Numbered from the stretch's first letter, positions 17,589-29,339 are shown. The stretch is DNA of 64,000 bases from Piscinibacterium candidicorallinum (GCF_047549485.1 NZ_CP180191.1:3038001-3102000); one strand, 5' to 3'. The notes: a model not told the origin generated them from the letters alone. Numbers and translations: made by a program.

Positions 17589-19337
17589 TCACAGCTCCGC
17601 GGACTGGGTCCGCACCAGGACGGCATATCGACCGTTCTGCGCCATCAAGGTTTCGTGCGTACCCTGCTCCACGACCTGACCTTCGTCGATCAGCACGATC
17701 CAGTCGGCATCGCGCGCGGCACCCAGGCGGTGCGTGACGGTGAGCGTGGTGCGATTGCGCGTCAGGCGCAGCAGGGCCTGCTGCACGGCCGCCTGGGACT
17801 CCGCATCCAATGCGGAGGTGGGTTCGTCCAGCAGCAGTATGGGCGCATCCTTCAGGAAGGCGCGGGCAATCGCCACGCGCTGGCGCTGCCCGCCGGACAG
17901 TTGCCCGCCGCGTTCGCCCACCATCAGGTTCCAGCTCTGCGGCTGGCTGTCGAGCCAGGCGGCCAGAGCGGCGTCCTGCACGGCCGTGCGCAGCCTGTCC
18001 TCGCTCGCGCCCCATGAGCCGTACTCGACGTTTTCGCGCAGGGAGTCATCGAAGAGGAAGGGTTCCTGTCCCACGTAGGCGATGCGCTCGCGCAGTGCAG
18101 CCGGCGCAAGCTGCGCCACATCCACGCCATCCACCAGCACGCGGCCGCTCGTGGGCGGCAACAGCCCGGCAATGAGCTTGATGAGCGTGGACTTGCCGCT
18201 GCCCGAGGGCCCGACAATCGCTGTGTGCTTTCCCGAGGCCAGGGTGAGGTCCAGGCCCTGCAGCGCTGCGCTGTCGCGGCCTTCGTACTGCACACCCACC
18301 TGCGCGAAGCGGATCTCGCCACGCACTGGTGCGGGCAAGAGCAGACCTTCCTTGCGTTCCAGCGGCGCGTCCAGCAGACCGGCCAGTCCGTCCAGACCGG
18401 CTGCGATCTTCTGCGAGATGCCCGGCATCTGCGCCAGGCGTCGCAGGGGCTGCAGCAAGAGCAGCACGCTGGCGAAGTAGGAGGCGAACTCGCCTGCGCT
18501 CATGGCCCCCTGGCTGCCACGCCACAGGGCCGCCGCGATGATGGCCGCGACACCCAGGCTGGCCACGGTCTGGCTGACGGGCACCGTGGAGGACTGGGCA
18601 ATCGCCACGCGTACCGACAGGCTGCGCATGCGGTTCTGTGCGGTGTCGTAGCGGCGGGCCTCATGGTCTTCGCCGCGGTAGATCTTGATCAGGCGCTCCG
18701 CATCAAAGGCCTCTTGGATGCGGCGCGCCAGCTTGCCGGTGGCTTCCTGATAGTCCACGCCCAAGCGACGCAGGCGCTTGCCGAAGAAGCGGTTCACGGC
18801 CGCCAGCACCGGCGCAACCACCAGGATCAGCAGGGTGAGCTGCCAGTCCACATACAGCAGATAGGCCGCCAGGCCGATGGCCGCGAGGCTGTCGCGCACG
18901 CCGATGGCGAACAGCTCCGACACCCCGCCAGACACGTTCTGCGCATCCACCAGAAAGCGGGACAGGATCTGGCCCGAGGTATTGCGCTCATAGAACTCGC
19001 CCGGCAGGTGCAGCAGGCGGTTGAACAGGTGCGAGCGCAGCCCGAACAGGGTGTCGTTGGAGACGCGCTGACCGAAGTAGGTGGACCCGAAGATGGCCAC
19101 GCCGCGCGCCAGCATGATGCCGATGAAGACCACCGGCGCCAGCCACAGGATGCTCGCGTCGCGCTCGGTGAAGCCGCGGTCGATCATCGGCTGCATGAGG
19201 TAGGTCATCATCACGCCCGTGGCGGCCTCCAGGCTCAGGAAGGCGGCCATCGCCAGCAGCATGGCGCGGTGCGGCGACACGAACGGCCAGAGCCGTGCGC
19301 GCAGCAGGCCATAGGTGCTTTGCTTGGCTGAGCTCAT
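17589..19337 (-). CDS. msbA: Lipid A export ABC transporter MsbA
   Basis: Homodimeric flippase moving lipid A-core across the inner membrane. 582 residues is the family's usual length. Six N-terminal membrane helices (LLAMAAFLSLEAATGVMMTY onward) are followed by the ATPase with Walker A VGPSGSGKST, signature LSGGQRQRVAIARA and Walker B ILLLDEPTSALD, then the switch His in VTHRL. The ATG at 19337 overlaps the stop of the GT9 gene (ATGA). The coupling to a heptosyltransferase-type gene fits an LPS role. An in-frame extension upstream lies inside the GT9 gene and was not used. Confidence 0.93.
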   Translation of the reverse strand: MSSAKQSTYGLLRARLWPFVSPHRAMLLAMAAFLSLEAATGVMMTYLMQPMIDRGFTERDASILWLAPVVFIGIMLARGVAIFGSTYFGQRVSNDTLFGLRSHLFNRLLHLPGEFYERNTSGQILSRFLVDAQNVSGGVSELFAIGVRDSLAAIGLAAYLLYVDWQLTLLILVVAPVLAAVNRFFGKRLRRLGVDYQEATGKLARRIQEAFDAERLIKIYRGEDHEARRYDTAQNRMRSLSVRVAIAQSSTVPVSQTVASLGVAAIIAAALWRGSQGAMSAGEFASYFASVLLLLQPLRRLAQMPGISQKIAAGLDGLAGLLDAPLERKEGLLLPAPVRGEIRFAQVGVQYEGRDSAALQGLDLTLASGKHTAIVGPSGSGKSTLIKLIAGLLPPTSGRVLVDGVDVAQLAPAALRERIAYVGQEPFLFDDSLRENVEYGSWGASEDRLRTAVQDAALAAWLDSQPQSWNLMVGERGGQLSGGQRQRVAIARAFLKDAPILLLDEPTSALDAESQAAVQQALLRLTRNRTTLTVTHRLGAARDADWIVLIDEGQVVEQGTHETLMAQNGRYAVLVRTQSAEL

Positions 19338-20350
19338 GTGCGCGGCTCCGCCCAGGCCTGCACGCGCTTGAGCACCTGATCGCTGCCGATCTCTCGGATG
19401 CAATGGCAGTCCCGCGTGCGGCGGCAGTCTTCGCAGGTGGGTCGGTCGATGCACAGCACCTCGGCCCGACGGCCCACCGGCCCCCAGCGCACCGGCGAGA
19501 ACCCACGTCCAGGGCCGTGCAGGGCCAGGGTGTGCCGACCCAGCGCCGCGCCCAGATGGATCGGCCCGGTGCTGGCGCCCAGCACACCATCGGCCAGATC
19601 GATGACCGCGGCCAGTTGCGCGAGCGACAACGTGCCGAGTTCAGCGACCACGTTGGGCCGGGCCAGCAGACCGGGACACTGGGCGCGGATCTGCTCGCCT
19701 TCGGCCGCCGAGCCGTGGGCGATGACCAGAAAGCGTGCCGGGTCCAGCTGTTTGACCACATCGAGATAGCGGTCCAGCGGCCAGGCCGGGGCGCTGCCGC
19801 CGGTGAGCGGTTGCAGCAGCAGCTTGAAGCGCGCGTCGCCCACCCAAGCGGGCAGCACCTGGGTGCGGTCATCCACCTTGAGCTTGTACAGGTCGGCGGC
19901 GTTGAACGGGCCTTGCTGGTAGGTGATGCCCAGGGGTTCGAGCAGGCGCATGGTCTGCTCGATCTCGTGCATGCGCGTGTGGTTGGCGGCGCGCGGCACG
20001 TTGTGAGTGGGCAGGGTGAAGCGAGCCAGCCCGCGGAAGGTGCCGATGCGCACAGGCACGCCAGCGGCCTTGGCGGCTTTTGCCAGCGACGCATCGGCAT
20101 GGAAGAAGATCGCGCAGTCCGCCTGGAGTGCACGGAAGTCCGCCGCATCGCCGGCGATCACGGCATCCACCTGCTGCGCCAATTGCGCCAGCGGTGCCAG
20201 CGGCGCACGGACCACCAAGGTGATGCGGCAGCGCGGCCAGTTCTGGCGCAGCATGCTCAACGCCGGCAGGGTGCACAGCAGATCGCCGATCCGGTCTGTG
20301 CGCACGGCGACGAAGTGCGGCGTGTCGGTGGGAAAGGCGTGAATGGGCAT
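19334..20350 (-). CDS. Glycosyltransferase family 9 (heptosyltransferase-like)
   Basis: 338-residue cytoplasmic enzyme of the ADP-heptose:LPS heptosyltransferase superfamily. It begins FVAVRTDRIGDLLCTLPAL, the family's N-terminal motif, and contains the C-terminal nucleotide-sugar region LADGVLGASTGPIHLGAALG then the GPGRGFSPVRWGP segment. Several cysteines in the tail (CEDCRRTRDCHC) resemble those in other GT9 proteins. It probably adds a core sugar to LPS; donor and acceptor are unknown. Start ATG at 20350; the promoter lies in the 160-base divergent region shared with the second GT9. It is translationally coupled to msbA. Confidence 0.85.
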   Translation of the reverse strand: MPIHAFPTDTPHFVAVRTDRIGDLLCTLPALSMLRQNWPRCRITLVVRAPLAPLAQLAQQVDAVIAGDAADFRALQADCAIFFHADASLAKAAKAAGVPVRIGTFRGLARFTLPTHNVPRAANHTRMHEIEQTMRLLEPLGITYQQGPFNAADLYKLKVDDRTQVLPAWVGDARFKLLLQPLTGGSAPAWPLDRYLDVVKQLDPARFLVIAHGSAAEGEQIRAQCPGLLARPNVVAELGTLSLAQLAAVIDLADGVLGASTGPIHLGAALGRHTLALHGPGRGFSPVRWGPVGRRAEVLCIDRPTCEDCRRTRDCHCIREIGSDQVLKRVQAWAEPRT

Positions 20351-20432
20351 GGGCTGCGCTTTCGGAGCCGGCTCCTGTGTTGCGCAGCGCAAGACGCCGC
20401 GCGAGCCCGCAAGCAGAATGGAGTGCAAATCT

Positions 20433-20438
20433 TACAAT
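20433..20438 (+). promoter_or_regulatory. -10 box TACAAT for the GT9 gene at 20511
   Basis: TACAAT in a locally AT-rich stretch (CAAATCTTACAATCG) about 72 bases upstream of the start codon. No good -35 is visible. The same hexamer precedes valS and the rhodanese gene. Confidence 0.35.
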
Positions 20439-20510
20439 CGCGGTTTTCGCTCGACGGATTTGTTCGTCGCGCGCATCGCTCTCACCGTCGCACAAGGCGC
20501 AGCGCCAGCC

Positions 20511-21524
20511 ATGTTGTCCACCGAAGCTCCTGCAGGAAGCCGCCGGCCCCCGCGGCCTCTGATCGTGCGCATTCGCAACTGGATCGGCGATGTGGTGTTG
20601 GGTCTTCCAGCACTCACGGCACTGGAAGACGAGGGCTACGACCTGATCCTCGTAGGCAAGCGCTGGGCGGGCGATCTACTGGCGGGCTACGGTTGGCCGG
20701 TGCATGCCAAGCCGGGCAAGTTGGGCGACACGGTGGCGCTGTACAGGCGCCTGCGGGCCGAGTGCCGCGCGCTGGACCCGGGATTCGATTCGCGGGTCAA
20801 CGCAGTCACGCTTGCCACCAGCTTTTCCAGCGCGATGGAGTTCCGCCTCGCGGGTTTGAAGGGCCTGGGTTACGCCACCGAAGCGCGCAGCTTCCTGCTC
20901 AAGCGCACCCTGCCGATTGTGCACGGCGGCCACGCCCTGGTGAGCTACTACGAACTCACACAGGCCCTGTGCACCCGCAAGGCCCCGCCGCCCGGAGAGA
21001 TTGCATTCAAGCTGGCGCAGCGGCATCGGGACGAAGCCGCGGCCCTGCTCGCAGCCGCGGGCATCACGCAACCCTATGTGCTGATCTGCCCCTTTGCCGG
21101 CGGCACCTTCGAGAAGCTGGACAAGCGCTGGCCGGCCTTTGCGGACTACACCCGCGAACTGGCGGCCTGGTGCGCCGCGCAGGGCATGCAGCTGATCATC
21201 GTGCCGGGCCCTGGCGAAGACACCGTGGCGCGCGAGGAGTACAGCGCGGCCACGCAGATCCTCAAGGCCGGCATGGGCGCCTACAACGGCCTGCTGGAGC
21301 GGGCGGCACTGGTGGTGTCCAACGACACTGGGCCGGGTCACATTGCCGCGGCGCTGGCGCGGCCTACGCTGTCCGTGCTCGGCCCGACCAAGCCGGAACA
21401 ATGGGGCGTCTGGGGCGGCGCGGCAAAGATTCGGCGCGGTGGCTCGGCGGGTGCGCTGTGGCCCAGCGTGGACGAGGTCATGCAGGACACGCTGACCTTG
21501 CTGGGTCAGACTGCAGCTGCGTAG
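20511..21524 (+). CDS. Lipopolysaccharide heptosyltransferase II-like (GT9)
   Basis: 337-residue GT9 enzyme divergent from the GT9-msbA operon. The N-terminal motif is LIVRIRNWIGDVVLGLPALT; the middle has LKRTLPIVHGGHALVSYYELTQAL; the C-terminal domain contains the donor-binding FAGGTFEKLDKRWPAF and LVVSNDTGPGHIAAALARP followed by VLGPTKPEQWG. The pattern is that of WaaF/RfaF, which transfers the second heptose to the LPS inner core. The exact step is inferred from family resemblance, not shown. Start ATG at 20511 is preceded by TACAAT; the gene is monocistronic, ending at a hairpin before the convergent DUF6502 gene. Confidence 0.85.
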   Translation: MLSTEAPAGSRRPPRPLIVRIRNWIGDVVLGLPALTALEDEGYDLILVGKRWAGDLLAGYGWPVHAKPGKLGDTVALYRRLRAECRALDPGFDSRVNAVTLATSFSSAMEFRLAGLKGLGYATEARSFLLKRTLPIVHGGHALVSYYELTQALCTRKAPPPGEIAFKLAQRHRDEAAALLAAAGITQPYVLICPFAGGTFEKLDKRWPAFADYTRELAAWCAAQGMQLIIVPGPGEDTVAREEYSAATQILKAGMGAYNGLLERAALVVSNDTGPGHIAAALARPTLSVLGPTKPEQWGVWGGAAKIRRGGSAGALWPSVDEVMQDTLTLLGQTAAA

Positions 21525-21581
21525 GAAAATAATTCATAACCGGTCATCTATTCTTGTAAAGCTGTTGCTCTCAAGAAGCGC

Positions 21582-21614
21582 CATGAACAAGCGGAAAGCC
21601 GCTTTGTGGTCATG
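21582..21614. terminator. Hairpin between convergent genes
   Basis: Long stem-loop: CATGA...TCATG outside and ACAAGCGG / CCGCTTTGT inside with a one-base bulge and loop AAAG, followed on the plus strand by AATTTT. It contains the 13-base core ACAAGCGGAAAGC found in the two 67-nt repeats. It is probably a bidirectional terminator. Confidence 0.5.
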
Positions 21615-21619
21615 AATTT

Positions 21620-22582
21620 TCAATTGTTTTCGGACCTTTCTTCCGGAGCAGACCCGGTCTGATCGGCCGCCGCCTGCGCTTCCAGCCAGGCCTTGGGGCC
21701 CGAGGGCTCGGCATAGTCGAACACGCCCATGCTCAGATGCCAGACCGCGCCCTCAGGCCGGTGCTTCAGATTGTCCTGGCGGCGAGCAGTGATCTCGGCA
21801 TTGAAGGTGTTGAGCACCTCGTCAATGCGCGCCCGAACACGAGCACGCAGCTCGCCGACATCCTCTGCAGTGAGGTCGCTGTCGTACACCACGCGCGCGA
21901 AGTGCTCGTCGGCATCCAGCACGCGGCGCGTGAACGCTTCTGCGTGATGGGCCAGGTGCAGGCTCAACATCCACGCCTGATCCGCCGCCGGCCGGTGAAG
22001 GCCTGCTGTGCGGCTGTGCAGATGCACCTTGTCGCGCTCATCGAGCGTGACCGCGCCCACGCGCAGCATCTCGTCGAGCACGGTACGCGGACGCACATCA
22101 CGCCGGATGGACCGCACAAGGCTCTCGAAGCTCGCCTCGCTGCTGCCACTTGCGAGGCGTGGCAAGGGTCGAGGCACGCCTTGGGCGTCGGTATAGGGGT
22201 GGCCGCTGCTCCAGACCTCCATCACGCGCGACCAGATGCTCGGCGGCGCAGGTGCGTCTTCGGTGCCATGGGGCAGCGCCCGCAGGCGCTTCACCTCGGC
22301 GCGATGCACGCCCGTCAATACGCTCACCCGGCTGTCGTTGGGCGCCTCGCCCGCGATCCCGAAGTGCGTCACGGCCTGATCCACATACAGCGCCTTGAGC
22401 ATTGATGCCAGCGGTCCGTACTGGACGCCGCGGGCAATCATCATGCGGACCAAGGGCGCCAGGACCTCGGACATGGCCTTGAGATGGGCCTGCGCAACGT
22501 GCGCGTCGGCCACCTCAGGGCTTGGCGGATCCGCCATGGCGGACGATGGAGCGGATGAAGCGGCGGGGCGCTGACGGGCCAT
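21620..22582 (-). CDS. DUF6502-family protein, possible DNA-binding regulator
   Basis: 320 residues resembling DUF6502 proteins of proteobacteria, whose function is not established. There is no signal peptide or membrane helix. The N-terminal region AHLKAMSEVLAPLVRMMIARG leads into a segment that looks like a winged or helix-turn-helix unit (SRVSVLTGVHRAEVKRLR, about 84-101). Helical regions follow, rich in Arg/Glu. The C-terminus contains WHLSMGVFDYAEPSGP. It is divergent from a Ser-rich secreted protein, with a promoter and palindromes between. It could regulate that gene and itself (inference). Earliest ATG used; a second ATG 15 codons in is possible. Confidence 0.7.
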   Translation of the reverse strand: MARQRPAASSAPSSAMADPPSPEVADAHVAQAHLKAMSEVLAPLVRMMIARGVQYGPLASMLKALYVDQAVTHFGIAGEAPNDSRVSVLTGVHRAEVKRLRALPHGTEDAPAPPSIWSRVMEVWSSGHPYTDAQGVPRPLPRLASGSSEASFESLVRSIRRDVRPRTVLDEMLRVGAVTLDERDKVHLHSRTAGLHRPAADQAWMLSLHLAHHAEAFTRRVLDADEHFARVVYDSDLTAEDVGELRARVRARIDEVLNTFNAEITARRQDNLKHRPEGAVWHLSMGVFDYAEPSGPKAWLEAQAAADQTGSAPEERSENN

Positions 22583-22682
22583 GGAGCGCGAGCTTTCTAT
22601 TCAGAGCAAACGATGCTTGATCGTCAACGTCACGCGCCGCGCGCTCACAGGCACATCGGTGCGCATCGAATTTGTGTGAAAG

Positions 22683-22706
22683 TTTTGCACGTCTTGACGT
22701 GCAAAA
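22683..22706. promoter_or_regulatory. Palindromic operator candidate 1
   Basis: Perfect inverted repeat with 11-bp arms TTTTGCACGTC and GACGTGCAAAA around TT. It ends two bases before a consensus -35 box. Its half-site GACGTGCAAAA is nearly repeated in operator 2 (GACGTGTAAAC), so the same regulator could bind both. Confidence 0.65.
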
Positions 22707-22708
22707 GT

Positions 22709-22737
22709 TTGACACCTTAGTCTTGTCGACGTGTAAA
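22709..22737 (+). promoter_or_regulatory. Sigma70-type promoter of the Ser-rich protein gene
   Basis: Consensus -35 TTGACA (22709-22714), exactly 17 bases, then TGTAAA (22732-22737) as -10. Transcription would start near 22744, giving a leader of about 72 bases to the ATG at 22816. The -10 lies inside palindrome 2. Confidence 0.65.
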
Positions 22738-22748
22738 CGTTTTACACG
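22730..22748. promoter_or_regulatory. Palindromic operator candidate 2 overlapping the -10 box
   Basis: Inverted repeat CGTGTAAA-CGT-TTTACACG covering the -10 hexamer. Occupancy would block RNA polymerase, so repression is the simplest model. The half-site relates to operator 1 by one or two substitutions. Confidence 0.6.
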
Positions 22749-22815
22749 CAGCGGGTCATCCGCAACCGGACGTCAGAGACCGGTCACAACCTCAGCTCGA
22801 ATGGAAGGACATCCC

Positions 22816-23226
22816 ATGCACTTCAAGCGCACACCCCTCGTCATCTTCGCCCTCGGTCTGACTCTGGGCAGCATCGGCGCAGTGCAGGCACAAACCACGA
22901 CCACCACGCCGCAGCGCGGCAGCCTGTCGAGCTTCACGATCAACCCGGCTGCCATCAAGCAGCTGGTGATCGACTGGAGCTCGGTGATCGTCGTGTCGGC
23001 GAGCTCGATTCAGCCCTTCTCCTTCGGTTCATCCAGCAGCTCCGGCAGCGCCAGCAGTTCGTCCTCGAGTTCCTCGTCCTACGCGTCTGCGTCAAGCTAC
23101 AGCGGACCCAATGGCGTGTTCACCAGCGCCACGACCTCGGGCAACGCAACGGCGACGGCCACGGCCACAAACGGCACCACCAGCTCCTGCACCCGCTCGG
23201 TCAATGGGGTGACGACCAGCTGCTGA
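22816..23226 (+). CDS. Ser-rich secreted protein of unknown function
   Basis: 136 residues. A signal peptide ends about residue 24 (GSIGAVQA). The mature part starts Thr-rich (TTTTTPQRG), continues with a short hydrophobic stretch (IKQLVIDWSSVIVVSASS) and then a Ser/Gly/Ala/Tyr-rich low-complexity tract (about 70-95). Thr/Ala repeats and two cysteines at the C-terminus (SCTRSVNGVTTSC) complete it. I do not recognise the family. Start ATG 22816 with AAGGA at good spacing. It sits behind a strong promoter embedded in palindromes and divergent from the DUF6502 gene, so it is probably a regulated exported or surface protein. Confidence 0.65.
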   Translation: MHFKRTPLVIFALGLTLGSIGAVQAQTTTTTPQRGSLSSFTINPAAIKQLVIDWSSVIVVSASSIQPFSFGSSSSSGSASSSSSSSSSYASASSYSGPNGVFTSATTSGNATATATATNGTTSSCTRSVNGVTTSC

Positions 23227-23341
23227 CCGTGAAACAGACCGCGGCGGTTCAGCGGTCTCGTCCTGCACAGGTCCCCCTCTCCTGGGCAGGACGGGCTGCT
23301 GTTTCGCTGCGGCTGACTTGGCGACCGGAAGAGCAGGCTGC

Positions 23342-26824
<3,483 letters not shown>

Positions 26825-26900
26825 GACTGCTACGGCGCGGGTTGGAGCGAAACCTTAGCAGCTTGGACCGCGCCGTCGCGAGAGCCGCGCCAGCGCTCGC

Positions 26901-27848
26901 TCAGACCAGGGTCCAGCTCAACACATGGGCCTCGGACAGCGCAGAACGCAGCGCTTCGCGCCGGCTCGGTTCAGCATATTCAGCCACGTCCTCCAGCTCG
27001 CCCAGCTTGAAGAAGCCCCGCGCCAGGCGCGGGTCGTCGTATTCGTAGCCGAAAAATCGCCAGCCCCCTCGCCGGGCGTGGAACCGGCGCATGGCGGCGT
27101 CGCGCGCCGGCCAGTCCTCGGGCTCCGAGAACACAAGGCCGCAGGTGGCGTTGAACTCGTGCTGGGCCTTGAAGTGATGTGCCGGGCACAGATAGTCCTG
27201 CGCATCGAACATCTCCAGAAAGTGCCGGCCCACATACACATAGTGCAGGTGCAGGTTGCCAAAGCGCAGTTCCGGCGAGAAGCGATGCATCTCTTCGGCA
27301 GGAATCTGCCCCATCAACCGGTACACCTCCGGGATGTGGTTGAAGTCGAGGTTGAACAGATGCTGCCGCCGCCCGCCGTACACATTGCCCAGCTCGTACT
27401 CCAGCCAGTGGATGGCCAGATTCATCTCGTGCGCCGTGTCATACAGCTCGCGCACATAGCGTTGCCGAAAGAACTCCGGAAAGTTCAGGTGCAAGCGGTT
27501 CAGGGTAGCCTGCCAGCCGCTGGCATCCACGGGCTCCAGCGTCAGACCCAGTTGCCGCGCCGCTCGCTGCAAGCGGGCCAGGGCGTCGAGGATCTGCGCC
27601 GTGTGCGCAAAGCCATGGCGGTGATTCAGATCACCGCGTACAAGCCACTCGGGCCGCATCTGCGTCATCAGCGCCAGCCAGGTGCGCGCGGTCTGCGTGT
27701 CATTCAGGCGGTAGCGCAGGCGCAAGCCCGTACTCATGAGAACTTCGAACAGCGGCAGCCGGCCGGCGATGCGCGGCAGGGTCGATGCGGCGGCAATGCC
27801 CGTGGCGGGTGCGGGCTGAAGCGCAGCGGTGGGCACAGGCTCGTTCAC
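26901..27848 (-). CDS. Conserved-looking protein of unknown function, His/Tyr-rich
   Basis: About 315 residues if the GTG at 27848 is used; the frame is open to 27923, but that would run into the divergent rhodanese gene. I do not recognise the family. There is no signal peptide or clear membrane helix. It is rich in aromatic residues and histidine (LHLHYVYVGRHFLEMFD, CPAHHFKAQHEFNATCG, FHARRGGWRFFGYEYDD), which could bind a metal. The middle contains NLAIHWLEYELGNVYGGRR. Coding bias and full-length codon pattern support a real gene. It lies between dnaE and the rhodanese gene and has its own 5' region. Confidence 0.65.
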   Translation of the reverse strand: MNEPVPTAALQPAPATGIAAASTLPRIAGRLPLFEVLMSTGLRLRYRLNDTQTARTWLALMTQMRPEWLVRGDLNHRHGFAHTAQILDALARLQRAARQLGLTLEPVDASGWQATLNRLHLNFPEFFRQRYVRELYDTAHEMNLAIHWLEYELGNVYGGRRQHLFNLDFNHIPEVYRLMGQIPAEEMHRFSPELRFGNLHLHYVYVGRHFLEMFDAQDYLCPAHHFKAQHEFNATCGLVFSEPEDWPARDAAMRRFHARRGGWRFFGYEYDDPRLARGFFKLGELEDVAEYAEPSRREALRSALSEAHVLSWTLV

Positions 27849-27904
27849 GGCAGCAACCGTAGCAGCGCAGCCCCGCATGCGCCATCGGTGCGAAAGTGAA
27901 CTCC

Positions 27905-27910
27905 TACAAT
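27905..27910 (+). promoter_or_regulatory. -10 box directly before the rhodanese start
   Basis: TACAAT ends six bases before the ATG at 27917. With usual spacing the transcript would begin at or within a base or two of the start codon, i.e. a leaderless mRNA. The -35 region is poor. Confidence 0.4.
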
Positions 27911-27916
27911 TTGGCC

Positions 27917-28672
27917 ATGGCATCCATCCTGAACATTGCCGCCTACCACTTCACGCGCATCGATCAGCCAGCAGCTGTGGCGCAGGAGCTGCGAGATTCC
28001 GCAGTGGCTCGCGACCTGCTGGGAACGATTCTTGTCGCCCCCGAGGGCATCAATCTGTTTCTGGCAGGCGCGGACACGCCTCTGCGCGCGCTGCTGGCCG
28101 AGGTGCGCGCCCTGCCCGGCTGCGCCGCACTCGCCGTGAAAGAGAGCTGGTCCGAGCATGTGCCGTTCCGGCGCCTGAAGGTGCGCGTCGAGCGCGAGAT
28201 CATCACCTTCGACCCCACGATCAACCCCGCGCAGGACGTGGCTCCGTCCGTCGCGCCCGAAGTGCTGGCGCGCTGGATCGAGCAAGGCCACGATGACGCC
28301 GGGCGCGAACTGGTGCTGCTCGATACGCGCAACGAGGAAGAGGTAGCCATCGGTACCTTTGCCGGCGCTGTGAACCCGCACATCCGCAAGTTCACCGAGC
28401 TGCCCGAAGCGGTGCTCGACCATCGCGAGGACTGGGCCGACAAGACCGTGGTGGGCTTCTGCACCGGCGGCGTACGCTGCGAGAAGTTCATGCCCTGGAT
28501 GCAGCGCCAGGGCTTTGCGCACGTGGCGCAGCTCGAAGGCGGCATTCTCAACTACTTCGAGAAGACCGGCGGCACGCACTGGAACGGCGCCTGCTTTGTG
28601 TTCGACGAGCGTGTGGGCCTGAAGCCGGATCTGACGCCGCTGGTGGATGCGCCTGCGGACGGTCGCGTCTGA
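27917..28672 (+). CDS. Rhodanese-domain protein, TrhO (YceA)-like tRNA hydroxylase
   Basis: 251 residues. The N-terminal ferredoxin-like domain (ASILNIAAYHF, LLGTILVAPEGINLFLAG) and the rhodanese domain with active loop CTGGVRCEKFMPWM match the YceA/UPF0176 family. The E. coli member TrhO makes 5-hydroxyuridine at position 34 of certain tRNAs using oxygen. The protein is shorter than many homologues (about 280-350 residues) and lacks the Cys-rich C-terminal tail, ending soon after FDERVGLKPDLTPL. I chose the ATG at 27917 because TACAAT ends 6 bases before it, so the message may be leaderless. Confidence 0.85.
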   Translation: MASILNIAAYHFTRIDQPAAVAQELRDSAVARDLLGTILVAPEGINLFLAGADTPLRALLAEVRALPGCAALAVKESWSEHVPFRRLKVRVEREIITFDPTINPAQDVAPSVAPEVLARWIEQGHDDAGRELVLLDTRNEEEVAIGTFAGAVNPHIRKFTELPEAVLDHREDWADKTVVGFCTGGVRCEKFMPWMQRQGFAHVAQLEGGILNYFEKTGGTHWNGACFVFDERVGLKPDLTPLVDAPADGRV

Positions 28673-28684
28673 ATCGAAGCGCGT

Positions 28685-29269
28685 CTAGACCTCGGGCTTG
28701 TCGCGCCCGGATTCGCTTGCTTCGGCAGCCGCCTCATTAAGCAGCAATTGCGCAGCCGTCGGCGGGGGCATGACCTCCGGGGGCACCACGCCGTGCTCGA
28801 TGCCCCATAGCGCCTGACCCACTTCGTCCACCAGACCCGGTGCCTGGGTAGCGGCCTGCTCCGGTTCGGGTGGCGCGGCGAGCGCCTGGGCCTCGAGCTC
28901 GGCCTCGCTGATCGGCGGTGCGTCTTCAGGGATGGCGATCTCCGGCGGCAACACCGGGGCGACGACGGTCGGTGGCTCAAGCCAGTCCGGTGGCGTAATT
29001 CTCAGCGGATCCGCCAGGCGAGCGGCTTCGTCAGAGGGCACACCATGTTCCATGGCCCAGACGGCTCGGCCGACTTCGTTGGTCAGCGGCTCGGCGGCAT
29101 CGGCCGTACGTGCGCTGCCCTCACTCGCCTCGGGTTGTGCGGCGAGCGCCTGCCGCGCCAGCTCTTCGTCGCTCACCGGCACAGTCGCGGCTTCGAGGAT
29201 CGCTTCAAGCTCCGCGGGGCCTTCGTTCAATCCGGCGGGCTGGGTGGAATCGGCGGACGGTGCGGTCAT
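28685..29269 (-). CDS. Acidic Ala/Pro/Glu-rich protein with internal duplication
   Basis: 194 residues, no signal peptide, unrecognised. It contains two copies of a unit: LARQALAAQPEASEGSARTA...EVGRAVWAMEHGV and LEAQALAAPPEPEQAATQAP...EVGQALWGIEHGV, separated by a Pro-rich linker with WLEPPTVVAPVLPPE. The remainder is Ala/Glu/Pro-rich and likely disordered. The conserved part is the short EVGxAxWxxEHGV motif, which may be a binding element. It lies convergent with the rhodanese gene and downstream of the WrbA-like gene, separated by a terminator. Confidence 0.6.
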   Translation of the reverse strand: MTAPSADSTQPAGLNEGPAELEAILEAATVPVSDEELARQALAAQPEASEGSARTADAAEPLTNEVGRAVWAMEHGVPSDEAARLADPLRITPPDWLEPPTVVAPVLPPEIAIPEDAPPISEAELEAQALAAPPEPEQAATQAPGLVDEVGQALWGIEHGVVPPEVMPPPTAAQLLLNEAAAEASESGRDKPEV

Positions 29270-29339
29270 GTGAGTGCTCCGGCGGGTGCGATGCTGCTGA
29301 CACTAGGCCGATTGGGCACGCTCGGCAAGCCCGGAAAGC

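Noticed and set aside
19295..21532. Long open frame (745 codons) on the plus strand across the GT9/msbA region
   Set aside because: It is antisense to two conserved genes and out of frame with the conserved GT9 on the same strand.
22990..23110. Serine-rich tract as evidence of a DNA repeat expansion
   Set aside because: The codons vary (AGC, TCC, TCG, TCT), so the tract is at protein level and not a simple DNA repeat.
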